Origin: Denitratisoma sp. DHT3
GTDB taxonomy: Bacteria; Pseudomonadota; Gammaproteobacteria; Burkholderiales; Rhodocyclaceae
Direction of reading: 5' to 3'
DNA: 64,000 nucleotides
NCBI RefSeq assembly: GCF_007833355.1
Contig: NZ_CP020914.1
Span: 606,047 to 670,046, forward strand
Every line of letters starts with the position of its first letter. The first letter of the stretch is position 1. The notes under the pieces are model-generated. The model did not search any database. It was not told where the DNA came from and saw nothing but the letters and a program-made list of their open reading frames with translations. Below are positions 28,009-34,963 of the stretch, piece after piece. The translations under genes were made by a program, and so were the position numbers.

Positions 28009-30312
28009 ATGCCCGCCAAGAAGCGCCCGACCAAGACCGGCCCATCTCCCGTCCAGCCCGCCGTGGCTGCGCCCCGAGCTTTTCCCTTCGCCCGCGTCGT
28101 GGGGATGCTGGTTCTGCTGCTGGTGGTCGCCGGGCTGGGGTGGCATTTCCTGGGGAGCGGCAAACCGAGTGTACCCGGCCAGCCCAATCAGGGAGCGCAG
28201 CCGCCGGCCGCCCGCTATGTGGGCGCCCAGGTGTGCGCCGGCTGCCACGAGGCGGCGGCGCGGGACTGGCAGGGTTCCGACCATGCCCACGCAATGCTGG
28301 AAGCCAGGGGCGAGGCCGTGCGCGGCGACTTCTCCGGCGCCAGTCTGCGCCACCGTGGGCAGGAGGCGAAGTTCTTCACCCGCGACGGCAAGCCCTTCGT
28401 CCGCACCGAGGGCGCCGACGGCAAGCCGGGCGACTTCGAGATCCGCTACACCTTCGGCTGGTATCCCTTGCAGCAGTATCTGGTGGACACGGGCCGAGGC
28501 CGGCTCCAGGCGCTGCCCTTCGCCTGGGACAGCCGCGACAAGGCCCAGGGCGGCCAGCGCTGGTTCACCCTCTACCCGGAGCAGACGCCCAAACCCGGCG
28601 ACAGTCTGCATTGGACCGGCCGCGACCAGAACTGGAACTTCATGTGCGCCGGCTGCCATTCGACCAACCTGGAAAAACGCTACGACCTGAAGAGCGACAG
28701 TTTCGACACCCGCTGGTCCGACATCGCCGTGGCCTGCGAGGCCTGCCACGGCGCCGGTTCCGCCCATGTGGATTGGGCGAAGGCGGGCGGCAAGCATGGC
28801 GGCGGCGATGGTCATAAAGGATTGACGGTGGCCAAGGCGCCGGCCGGCCAGTGGGCCTTCGCCACGCCGGGGCAGGGCATCGCCCATTGGACGGGGGGCG
28901 AGCGGCGCGAGGCCATGGCGCCCTGTTTCGCCTGCCACAGCCGGCGGCGGGAGATCGCCAATCCCTTGAGCGGCGACGTGCCCCTGCTCGACCAGACGGT
29001 GCCCAGCCTGCTGGAACCGGGGCTCTACAGCGCCGACGGGCAGATCGACGGCGAGGTCTTTGAATATGGCTCCTTCCTGCAAAGCCGCATGTACCGCGCC
29101 GGGGTGATCTGCCAGGACTGCCACCAGCCGCACAGCGGCAAACCACGCCTGACGGGCAACAGCCTGTGCGCCCAGTGCCATGCGCCGGCGAGCTTCGACA
29201 CGGCGGCCCACCATCACCATAGCGCCGGCGGCCAAGGTAGCCAGTGCGTGGATTGCCACATGGCGGGCAAGACCTACATGGGGGTGGATTTCCGCCGCGA
29301 CCACAGTTTCCGCCTGCCGCGCCCCGACCTGAGCGAGAAGCTCGGTACGCCCAACGCCTGCACCGGTTGCCACAAGGACAAACCGGCGAGCTGGGCCGCG
29401 GCCCAGGTGCGGGACTGGGTGGGCGAGCCGGGGCGGGGCCATGCGCCCGTGGCGGAAGCCCTGATGGCTGCCCGGCAGCACCGGGCCGACGGCGGCGCCG
29501 CGCTGCTGGCGCTGCTGGACCATCGTGACGCCTCCCCCATGGCCCGGGCCACGGCGTTGGCGGCCCTGGCCGAGTATCCCGGCCCCCTGGCCCAGGAGAA
29601 GTTGCGGGCGGCGGTGAATGACCCGGAACCCCTGGTGCGCTTGGCCGCCCTGCGTGCCTTCCGCCTGCTGCCCGAGGCCGAGCGGGATCGCCTGCTGCTG
29701 GGGCGCCTGAACGACGAGGCGCGGGCTGTACGCATCGAGGCGGCACGCCTGGCCGCCGCCATCCCCGACAGCCGGCTCGACGGCACCGACCGGGCACGGC
29801 GCGATGCCGCCCTGGAGGCCCTGGCCGCCAGCGAGGCGATCCACCTCGACCGGCCCGAGGCCCATTTGAACCTGGCGCTGCTCCATCTGGCCCGAGGCCG
29901 GGCGGCGGAAGCAGAGGCCGCCCTCAAACAGGCCTTGGCGATGGATGCCGGCTTCGCCCCGGCCCGGATCAACCTGGCGGATCTCTACCGGGCCACCGGG
30001 CGGGACAAGGAGGTGGAACCCCTGCTGCGGGAAGGCCTGCGCCTTGCGCCGAATTCAGCCGACCTCAATCACGCCCTCGGCCTACTCAAAGTGAGGCAGG
30101 GCGAACGCTCGGCCGCCCTCGGTCTGCTGGCGGCGGCCGCCAAGGCGGCGCCGGACAACGCCCGCTACGCCTACGTCTACGCGGTGGCCCTGACCGACGG
30201 CGGCAAGCAGGCCGAAGCCTTGGTGGTAGTGGAAAAGGCCCTGTCCCGCACACCCAACGACCCGGCCCTGGCGCAGTTGCTGGGGCAGTGGCGAGGCGGC
30301 GCGCGTCAGTGA
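28009..30312 (+). CDS. Octaheme c-type cytochrome with HEAT and TPR repeats
   Basis: This 767-residue protein has an N-terminal membrane anchor (VVGMLVLLLVVAGLGWHFLG, about residues 30-49). Eight CXXCH haem motifs follow: CAGCH, CAGCH, CEACH, CFACH, CQDCH, CAQCH, CVDCH and CTGCH, the first near residue 76 and the last near residue 451. Then come HEAT-like repeats (ATALAALAEYPGP..., DPEPLVRLAALRAFRLLPEAERD) and C-terminal TPRs (AHLNLALLHLARGRAAEAEAALKQALAMD...). It is a periplasmic multihaem protein with a protein-interaction scaffold. Spacing of 13 bases from batD suggests it is part of the moxR-bat operon. Confidence 0.92.
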   Translation: MPAKKRPTKTGPSPVQPAVAAPRAFPFARVVGMLVLLLVVAGLGWHFLGSGKPSVPGQPNQGAQPPAARYVGAQVCAGCHEAAARDWQGSDHAHAMLEARGEAVRGDFSGASLRHRGQEAKFFTRDGKPFVRTEGADGKPGDFEIRYTFGWYPLQQYLVDTGRGRLQALPFAWDSRDKAQGGQRWFTLYPEQTPKPGDSLHWTGRDQNWNFMCAGCHSTNLEKRYDLKSDSFDTRWSDIAVACEACHGAGSAHVDWAKAGGKHGGGDGHKGLTVAKAPAGQWAFATPGQGIAHWTGGERREAMAPCFACHSRRREIANPLSGDVPLLDQTVPSLLEPGLYSADGQIDGEVFEYGSFLQSRMYRAGVICQDCHQPHSGKPRLTGNSLCAQCHAPASFDTAAHHHHSAGGQGSQCVDCHMAGKTYMGVDFRRDHSFRLPRPDLSEKLGTPNACTGCHKDKPASWAAAQVRDWVGEPGRGHAPVAEALMAARQHRADGGAALLALLDHRDASPMARATALAALAEYPGPLAQEKLRAAVNDPEPLVRLAALRAFRLLPEAERDRLLLGRLNDEARAVRIEAARLAAAIPDSRLDGTDRARRDAALEALAASEAIHLDRPEAHLNLALLHLARGRAAEAEAALKQALAMDAGFAPARINLADLYRATGRDKEVEPLLREGLRLAPNSADLNHALGLLKVRQGERSAALGLLAAAAKAAPDNARYAYVYAVALTDGGKQAEALVVVEKALSRTPNDPALAQLLGQWRGGARQ

Positions 30313-30727
30313 CCCCGTGCCTGGCTCGACGGTGCCGATGGCCGGTGCTTTGGCATCGGGTTGCAGCAGGCCCAGAGGTGGACGTGGTGCCTGGGACAAA
30401 CATGGGTTGGAACGGTCAGCCCCCTGGAAGCTAGCTGCCTTTGCCTGGGCAGGCTACCCCGGAGTTGGAACGGCTCGAGATAATCACCTGCACAACTGCT
30501 GGAGGGGATGAGTCTCGCGTCATATGGACAGAGCATTTCCATTTACTTATGCTCAGGTACCGCTGGCCGTTTGCTACTGGAGCATGCATGGACAAAAGGA
30601 ATTTCACTGACATTCCTGCGCTACTAAAACTTTTTAATCTTTTGATAGATATAAATAAATGATCGCGTCGAGAATTTTATCCAGCCTAATGATGGATTTT
30701 TTCCGTCTTTTAGGCGGTCTACTTAAC
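30313..30727. other. Gene-free left flank of the cassette array
   Basis: No supported gene was found in this stretch. G+C content falls sharply after about 30500, marking the left edge of acquired DNA. An inverted repeat GCCTAA (30684-30689) / TTAGGC (30710-30715) lies just before the first cassette boundary and could be part of an attI or a worn attC site. No integron integrase gene is present. Confidence 0.5.
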
Positions 30728-30750
30728 GTTGGGCACCAAAGGAAACGTAG

Positions 30751-31065
30751 ATGGCTCTCCCTGCACAAACACCTCAACCGCCGTACTTTGCTGTCATCTT
30801 CACATCCATCCGCGCGGAAGGTGACGATGGCTATGGCGCCGTGGCAAGACAGATGGTTGAACTCGCTTCAGAACAGCCTGGCTTCCTTGGCTTTGAGAGC
30901 GCAAGGCAGGAAATCGGAATCTCCGTTTCGTATTGGGTGAGCCTTGAGGCAATAGAGGCATGGAAGGCCAACACCGCTCATCGCCACGCTCAGGGAAGAG
31001 CCAAAGACTGGTACAAGGCATTTCGTGTTCGGGTCTGTCGTGTGGAACGTGAGTATGGCTTCTGA
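30751..31065 (+). CDS. Antibiotic biosynthesis monooxygenase (ABM) family protein, cassette 1
   Basis: This 104-residue protein has the dimeric alpha-beta barrel pattern of ABM/YqjZ-type proteins: YFAVIFTSIRAEGDDGYGAVARQMVELASEQPGFLGFESAR, then VSYWVSLEAIEAWKANTAHRHAQ. Such small proteins may be haem- or quinol-related monooxygenases; the substrate is unknown. It fills cassette 1, with an AAGGAAA site 6 bases before the ATG and attC1 starting 8 bases after the stop. Tight packing of one ORF between cassette ends is typical. Confidence 0.85.
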   Translation: MALPAQTPQPPYFAVIFTSIRAEGDDGYGAVARQMVELASEQPGFLGFESARQEIGISVSYWVSLEAIEAWKANTAHRHAQGRAKDWYKAFRVRVCRVEREYGF

Positions 31066-31072
31066 GTTTGCT

Positions 31073-31139
31073 GCCCAACCCGGCAGTCGAGCGGCCTTGC
31101 GCAAAAAGCCGCGCAAGGCCGCTCACTTCTACGTTCGAC
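31073..31139 (+). repeat. attC1 recombination site
   Basis: This 67-bp site has R'' GCCCAAC at 31073-31079 and R' GTTCGAC at 31133-31139. Inside is a perfect 14-bp stem, GAGCGGCCTTGCGC (31089-31102) and GCGCAAGGCCGCTC (31111-31124), with an 8-nt loop. This is the folded bottom-strand structure expected of an integron attC. Confidence 0.88.
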
Positions 31140-31163
31140 CTCACCATTTCTCCGCCTACGCTC

Positions 31164-32024
31164 ATGAAACATATTCCGCTAAAGACAGTGTCCCTTAAAC
31201 ATCACCCGGAACTCAACGAGAAGTGGGTTCAAGATGTCATCGCAGCCGATCCATCTATTCTCGGCCTCGGTGATTTGGCTCTCATCGACAAAGAACGCAT
31301 CCAGCCGTCCGGCGGGCGCCTCGACCTACTTTTCAAGGAAGTAGACGGCCTCATCCGTTACGAAACCGAGTTGCAATTGGGAGCCACAGACGAAACTCAC
31401 ATCATCCGTACAATCGAGTACTGGGATATTGAGCGCCGCCGCTATCCTCAGTACGAGCACGTCGGCGTCTTGATCGCCGAAAACGTGACAGCCCGCTTCC
31501 TTAATGTCATTGGGTTGTTCAACGGTTTCATTCCAATCATTGCGCTCCAAATGACGGCCATTGATACCGGAAACGGTATCGGCCTGCACTTCACCAAAGT
31601 CGTTGATGCTCTGCGCCTCGGGCTCGTCGATGAGGACGAGGAAGTTCTTGAGCCGGCAGACCGCACCTATTGGGAGAGCCGTGCCACACCCAAAACGGTC
31701 AAGATTGCCGACGAAATTCTGGAATTATGCAAGGCCTTCGATTCTTCTCTGGAGTTGAAGTACAACAAACCATACATCGGCTTTACAAAAGGCGGCATTG
31801 CCTTCAATTTCGCCACCTCCAACCCGAAGAAATCCGTCCTAAATCTCGTCGTCAAGCTCCCCCGCAGTGAGGACATTGACGCGAAGCTTGAACAGTCTGG
31901 CCTCGATCTTCTTGAATATGGGAGGCGTGGAGCCTATCGACTCAAGCTTGAGCCCGGCGATCTGTCGAAACACAGAGAGTTGCTCGAACAACTCCTGAAG
32001 GCCGCCTACGAGAATCGTGGGTGA
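31164..32024 (+). CDS. PD-(D/E)XK-like putative nuclease with DUF5655-like C-terminus, cassette 2
   Basis: This 286-residue protein begins MKHIPLKTVSLKHHPELNEKWVQDVIAADPSILGLGDL. A likely nuclease core follows at about residues 52-77 (GGRLDLLFKEVDGLIRYETELQLG), with Asp in RLDLL and Glu-x-Gln in ETELQ in the PD-(D/E)XK arrangement seen in DUF91/NucS-type proteins. The C-terminal 90 residues (KPYIGFTKGGIAFNFATSNPKK...YRLKLEPGDLSKHRELLEQLLKAAYE) resemble DUF5655. DNA damage or defence roles are possible, but the substrate is unknown. The stop lies 2 bases before the attC2 core. Confidence 0.6.
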   Translation: MKHIPLKTVSLKHHPELNEKWVQDVIAADPSILGLGDLALIDKERIQPSGGRLDLLFKEVDGLIRYETELQLGATDETHIIRTIEYWDIERRRYPQYEHVGVLIAENVTARFLNVIGLFNGFIPIIALQMTAIDTGNGIGLHFTKVVDALRLGLVDEDEEVLEPADRTYWESRATPKTVKIADEILELCKAFDSSLELKYNKPYIGFTKGGIAFNFATSNPKKSVLNLVVKLPRSEDIDAKLEQSGLDLLEYGRRGAYRLKLEPGDLSKHRELLEQLLKAAYENRG

Positions 32025-32025
32025 T

Positions 32026-32090
32026 GTCGAACCTCTTATTCCACCGGACCTCGCGCATAAAGCCGCGCGAGGCCGGTTACCTCAAACGTT
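32026..32090 (+). repeat. attC2 recombination site, interrupted at its crossover
   Basis: R'' GTCGAAC is at 32026-32032. The stem is CCGG-A-CCTCGCGC / GCGCGAGG-CCGG with a bulged A, as is typical of attC extrahelical bases. The R' core begins GTT at 32088-32090 and is then broken by the 602-bp mini-element; GTT recurs on the other side at 32693-32695. Confidence 0.85.
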
Positions 32091-32133
32091 GAAGCTGTAG
32101 AAAAGCCCAATTTTCATCGGGGATGAGACGTAA

Positions 32134-32163
32134 AAAATGGCGCAGGGTTTTCTGCGCCATTTT
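32134..32163. terminator. Terminator hairpin inside mini-element A
   Basis: AAAATGGCGCAG pairs perfectly with CTGCGCCATTTT (12-bp stem, 6-nt loop). The A and T tracts allow termination in both directions, so it would stop transcription running from cassettes 1 and 2. The same hairpin is at 33351-33380 in copy B. Confidence 0.8.
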
Positions 32164-32244
32164 CATTTCATTCAGTGATTTCCCCGGCTCTCCGTCTCGC
32201 CAGTGCCAACTTTTGGCCGTCAGCGTGCCGCTCCTATCGGCGCC

Positions 32245-32599
32245 CTACTGCCCATATCCATGATGGGCCAGCTTCTCGATGTTATGCACTAGGCAGAAGA
32301 GCTTCCACTGCCCATTCACCTTCTTCTGCCCTCGAAGGGTAAACCGGTTCAGTCGCTTGTTATGTCGGATATTGCCGAACACCGGTTCCACCGTCGCAAA
32401 ACGCCCGCCATAAAGCTGCCGGCCCCGTTCCGAGTCAATCGCCTGCTTCATCCGCTCGCTGGTACTCATGGTCTGCGGACCGGCCTTGCCCCGAAAGAAA
32501 CACACCTGCCGGGTCTGAGTCTTCTCTGGTGTGCGCAGGCATTTTGCACGCAGGCCGCACGGCACACAGTCCCGTATCGATGGGTTTGTAGCGTGCCAT
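32245..32599 (-). pseudogene. IS1182 family transposase remnant (copy A)
   Basis: The reading starts at ATG 32599 with MARYKPID, the usual opening of IS1182-type transposases. It is then joined out of frame to the C-terminal part (CGLRAKCLRTPEKTQTRQV, ERMKQAIDSERGRQLYGGRF, TVEPVFGNIRHNKRLNRF, HNIEKLAHHGYGQ). That C-terminal part holds the zinc-like Cys cluster and the last catalytic Glu region (TVEPVFGN). The catalytic Asp residues are missing, so no active enzyme is made. Confidence 0.85.
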
Positions 32600-32704
32600 G
32601 AGCGACTCCAAGATGAACTTCTGGTTGGAGCCTTGTTATTCCAATTGGTTCACAGCAGAATGCGTCCATGAAACTACTTTTTCTACAGCTTCGTTAGGAC
32701 TTGC

Positions 32705-32741
32705 TTGACATCCGCTCGTTGTTACATACACTGTACGTATG
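32705..32741 (+). promoter_or_regulatory. brnTA cassette promoter
   Basis: TTGACA (32705-32710), a 16-bp spacer, then TACACT (32727-32732) form a good sigma-70 promoter within the cassette. Predicted initiation is at or next to the brnT ATG (32739), and no ribosome binding site precedes that ATG, so the message may be leaderless. ATACACTGTACGTAT is nearly palindromic and overlaps the -10, a plausible BrnA operator (inference). Confidence 0.6.
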
Positions 32742-33017
32742 ATTAAGTTCGAGTGGGATTCAGCCAAGGCTACGGCAAATATCAAGAAGCATGGGGTTTC
32801 CTTTGAGGAAGCCCAGTCTGCTTTCTACGATGAGTTTGCTATCCAGTTCTTCGATGATGACCACTCATCTGATGAAGAGCGTTTTCTGTTGTTGGGCATG
32901 AGCACCGGATCAAAATTGCTTCTCGTCGCTCACTGCGAACGGGAAGCAGGTCACATCATCCGCATCATTTCTGCCCGCAAGGCAACCAAACGTGAAAGTG
33001 CGTTTTACGGAAAGTAA
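32739..33017 (+). CDS. brnT: BrnT family toxin, cassette 3
   Basis: This 92-residue RelE-fold ribonuclease toxin has the family pattern IKFEWDSAKATANIKKHGVSFEEAQSAFYD at the N-terminus, then HSSDEERFLLLGMS, LLLVAHCERE and IRIISARKATKRE. BrnT arrests growth by cutting RNA and is neutralised by BrnA. It shares a cassette with brnA 6 bases downstream. Toxin-antitoxin cassettes are thought to stabilise integron arrays. Confidence 0.93.
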   Translation: MIKFEWDSAKATANIKKHGVSFEEAQSAFYDEFAIQFFDDDHSSDEERFLLLGMSTGSKLLLVAHCEREAGHIIRIISARKATKRESAFYGK

Positions 33018-33023
33018 AAAACC

Positions 33024-33248
33024 ATGAAAGCCGAATACGATCTCGCCAAAATGAAGTCACGCAGGAATCCCTACGCATCGAAGCTCAAGACACCTGTCAC
33101 CATGCGACTCTCCGAAGATGTAGTCGCTTATTTCAAAAGCATGGCAGCCGATGCAGGGGTTCCGTACCAGAGTCTTATCAATCTCTATCTCCGTGACTGT
33201 GTTATACAACATAGACAGGTACAGATTGCTTGGCCCAGCAAGCCCTAA
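33024..33248 (+). CDS. brnA: BrnA family antitoxin, cassette 3
   Basis: This 74-residue protein starts MKAEYDLAKMKSRRNPYASKLKTPVTMRLSEDVVAYFKSMAADAGVPYQSLINLYLRDCV. The ribbon-helix-helix part (VTMRLSEDVVAYFK...SLINLYL) is the DNA-binding half and the N-terminus masks the toxin. Its stop codon overlaps the R'' core of attC3. It should autorepress the brnTA promoter. Confidence 0.88.
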   Translation: MKAEYDLAKMKSRRNPYASKLKTPVTMRLSEDVVAYFKSMAADAGVPYQSLINLYLRDCVIQHRQVQIAWPSKP

Positions 33249-33307
33249 CCCATCATTCCACCGGACCTTGCGCATAAAGCCGCGCAAGGCCGGTGAATTC
33301 AGACGTT
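33243..33307 (+). repeat. attC3 recombination site, interrupted at its crossover
   Basis: R'' CCCTAAC is at 33243-33249. The stem CCGG-A-CCTTGCGC / GCGCAAGG-CCGG is nearly the same as in attC2. The R' triplet GTT is at 33305-33307, directly followed by mini-element copy B. The triplet recurs at 33910-33912 after the element. Confidence 0.85.
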
Positions 33308-33909
33308 GAAGCTGTAGAAAAGCCCAATTTTCATCGGGGATGAGACGTAAAAAATGGCGCAGGATTTTCTGCGCCATTTTCATTTCATTCAGTGATTTCC
33401 CCGGCTCTCCGTCTCGCCAGTGCCAACTTTTGGCCGTCAGCGTGCCGCTCCTATCGGCGCCCTACTGCCCATATCCATGATGGGCCAGCTTCTCGATGTT
33501 ATGCACTAGGCAGAAGAGCTTCCACTGCCCATTCACCTTCTTCTGCCCTCGAAGGGTAAACCGGTTCAGTCGCTTGTTATGTCGGATATTGCCGAACACC
33601 GGTTCCACCGTCGCAAAACGCCCGCCATAAAGCTGCCGGCCCCGTTCCGAGTCAATCGCCTGCTTCATCCGCTCGCTGGCACTCATGGTCTGCGGACCGG
33701 CCTTGCCCCGCAAGAAACACACCTGCCGGGTCTGAGTCTTCTCTGGTGTGCGCAGGCATTTTGCACGCAGGCCGCACGGCACACAGTCCCGTATCGATGG
33801 GTTTGTAGCGTGCCATGAGCGACTCCAAGATGAACTTCTGGTTGGAGCCTTGTTATTCCAATTGGTTCACAGCAGAATGCGTCCATGAAACTACTTTTTC
33901 TACAGCTTC
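33308..33909 (-). mobile_element. Internally deleted IS1182-type element, copy B
   Basis: This second 602-bp copy has the same 14-bp terminal inverted repeats, orientation, deletion junction and GTT flanks as copy A. Three single-base differences from copy A were seen (for example GGATTTT for GGGTTTT in the hairpin loop). Identical position relative to a different attC indicates independent targeting or cassette-like movement. Confidence 0.85.
33462..33816 (-). pseudogene. IS1182 family transposase remnant (copy B)
   Basis: Same structure as in copy A: a MARYKPID start at 33816 joined out of frame to the transposase C-terminus, which ends HNIEKLAHHGYGQ. Two of the differences from copy A fall in this segment. 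It is not functional. Confidence 0.85.
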
Positions 33910-33932
33910 GTTAGCTTTCACAGGAACCTACC

Positions 33933-34679
33933 ATGACCATTGAATCTCATTCCGACATCGTGGCGCTACAGCGTGTTGGTCGAATTGTGTCGTTTGTCCT
34001 TCACGAGATGCTCGACTCCATTGAACCTGGTATGACAACGGGAGAACTGGATGCCATCGGCGAGAGACTGCTTTCCGAGTTCGGAGCCCGCTCCGCACCT
34101 CAACTCGCCTACGGATTTCCCGGATCAACATGTATCAGTGTCAACGAGCAAGCCGCGCACGGCGTGCCAGGTAGTCGCGTCATAGAGGCGGGCGATCTCG
34201 TAAATGTCGATGTTTCTGCTGAGTTGAATGGCTATTTCGCGGATACCGGCGGCACAACAATTGTTCCTCCAAGTACCCCACTAAAGACGAAGCTCTGTCA
34301 CGCCACGCGTTCTGCTTTGTCAGCGGCGATCAAGACCGCTAGGGCCGGGCAACCGATCAATCGGATTGGTAGCGCAATTCAACGTATCGCAAACACCCAC
34401 CAGCTTAGAGTTATCAAGAACCTCGCTGGCCATGGCGTAGGTAGAGCGATTCACGAAGACCCTGAGCACATACTTGGGTATTTCGACCCACGCGACCAAC
34501 GAGTTCTCAAAGAGGGTATGGTCATCGCTATTGAGCCGTTTCTCTCCACAAAGAGCAGAACCGTCTCGGATTCCGGCGACGGTTGGACGCTTGTCGGAAT
34601 GCCGGGAAACCTATCCGCACAATTTGAGCACACCATAATCGTTACACGTAACGATCCGATTATTGTCACCGTTCACTGA
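33933..34679 (+). CDS. map: Type I methionine aminopeptidase, cassette 4
   Basis: This 248-residue enzyme removes N-terminal Met from nascent proteins. Metal ligands are visible in order: Asp in VNVDVSAELNGYFADTGGT (two Asp, about residues 93 and 104), His in LAGHGVGRAIHEDP (about residue 168), Glu in IAIEPFL, and Glu in AQFEHTIIV. It is complete. It is unusual because it is a cassette-borne extra copy rather than the essential chromosomal gene. AGGAA precedes the ATG, and the attC R'' core starts 6 bases after the stop. Confidence 0.93.
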   Translation: MTIESHSDIVALQRVGRIVSFVLHEMLDSIEPGMTTGELDAIGERLLSEFGARSAPQLAYGFPGSTCISVNEQAAHGVPGSRVIEAGDLVNVDVSAELNGYFADTGGTTIVPPSTPLKTKLCHATRSALSAAIKTARAGQPINRIGSAIQRIANTHQLRVIKNLAGHGVGRAIHEDPEHILGYFDPRDQRVLKEGMVIAIEPFLSTKSRTVSDSGDGWTLVGMPGNLSAQFEHTIIVTRNDPIIVTVH

Positions 34680-34684
34680 GTGAA

Positions 34685-34963
34685 AGCTAACACTTCGTAT
34701 ATGGACTCCCCCAGAACGCAAGGAAACTGATCGATAGTTCTGGCGGCAGAGAAACGCATGCAGTCGTATATCCGGCATCTTTAGTGGGCTCTCGTTGGCC
34801 CGTCCACAAGCTCGTGCTGCCATCCAGGCTGCAATTGCATTGGCGCAATCGCGCCATGCATAACAAGTCCGTCAACCCTTCGTTACGGGGGAGCTGATCC
34901 GTGATCCGCCATGACCAGAAGCCCGATACCACCCACGACGCTTCTACGTTGGCGCCAAGCGCC
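34685..34963 (+). other. Right edge of the cassette array
   Basis: The R'' core AGCTAAC (34685-34691) matches the start of cassette 4, so this is the beginning of attC4. No convincing R' partner or long stem was found; a short inverted repeat CCAGAAC / GTTCTGG lies just inside. The site is either long and degenerate or truncated by the array's end. No supported gene occurs before the convergent diguanylate cyclase gene. Confidence 0.5.

Larger units (their letters stand above)
32091..32692 (-). mobile_element. Internally deleted IS1182-type element, copy A
   Basis: This 602-bp unit has perfect 14-bp terminal inverted repeats (GAAGCTGTAGAAAA). It is flanked on both sides by GTT, the triplet at which the integrase cuts attC. 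It keeps the first codons of an IS1182-type transposase (MARYKPID, ATG at 32599) and the last 105 or so codons, with about 1 kb missing between. A strong hairpin (32134-32163) lies near the left end. It differs from copy B at three positions by eye. It cannot transpose alone and would need a transposase in trans. Confidence 0.85.
30729..34691 (+). mobile_element. Integron cassette array without visible integrase (CALIN-like)
   Basis: Four cassettes lie in one orientation. Each cassette's opening core is the reverse complement of the R'' core of its own attC. Cassette 1 has GTTGGGC (30728-30734) and GCCCAAC (31073-31079). Cassette 2 has GTTCGAC (31133-31139) and GTCGAAC (32026-32032). Cassette 3 has GTTAGGAC (32693) and GCCCTAAC (33242-33249, one mismatch). 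Cassette 4 has GTTAGCT (33910-33916) and AGCTAAC (34685-34691). Stem-forming attC sites follow cassettes 1 to 3. No integrase gene is seen between the flanking chromosomal genes, which is the CALIN arrangement. Confidence 0.9.

Noticed and set aside
30659..30940. A plus-strand open frame overlapping the ABM gene
   Set aside because: It spans the cassette boundary and is out of frame with the well-supported ABM protein; there is no family match.
32091..33909. Reading the two 602-bp units as ordinary gene cassettes
   Set aside because: They begin GTTGAAGC and end CAGCTTC-GTT, not with the R'' core (CTTCAAC) and attC stem that a cassette would have; perfect terminal inverted repeats and transposase remnants fit an IS derivative better.
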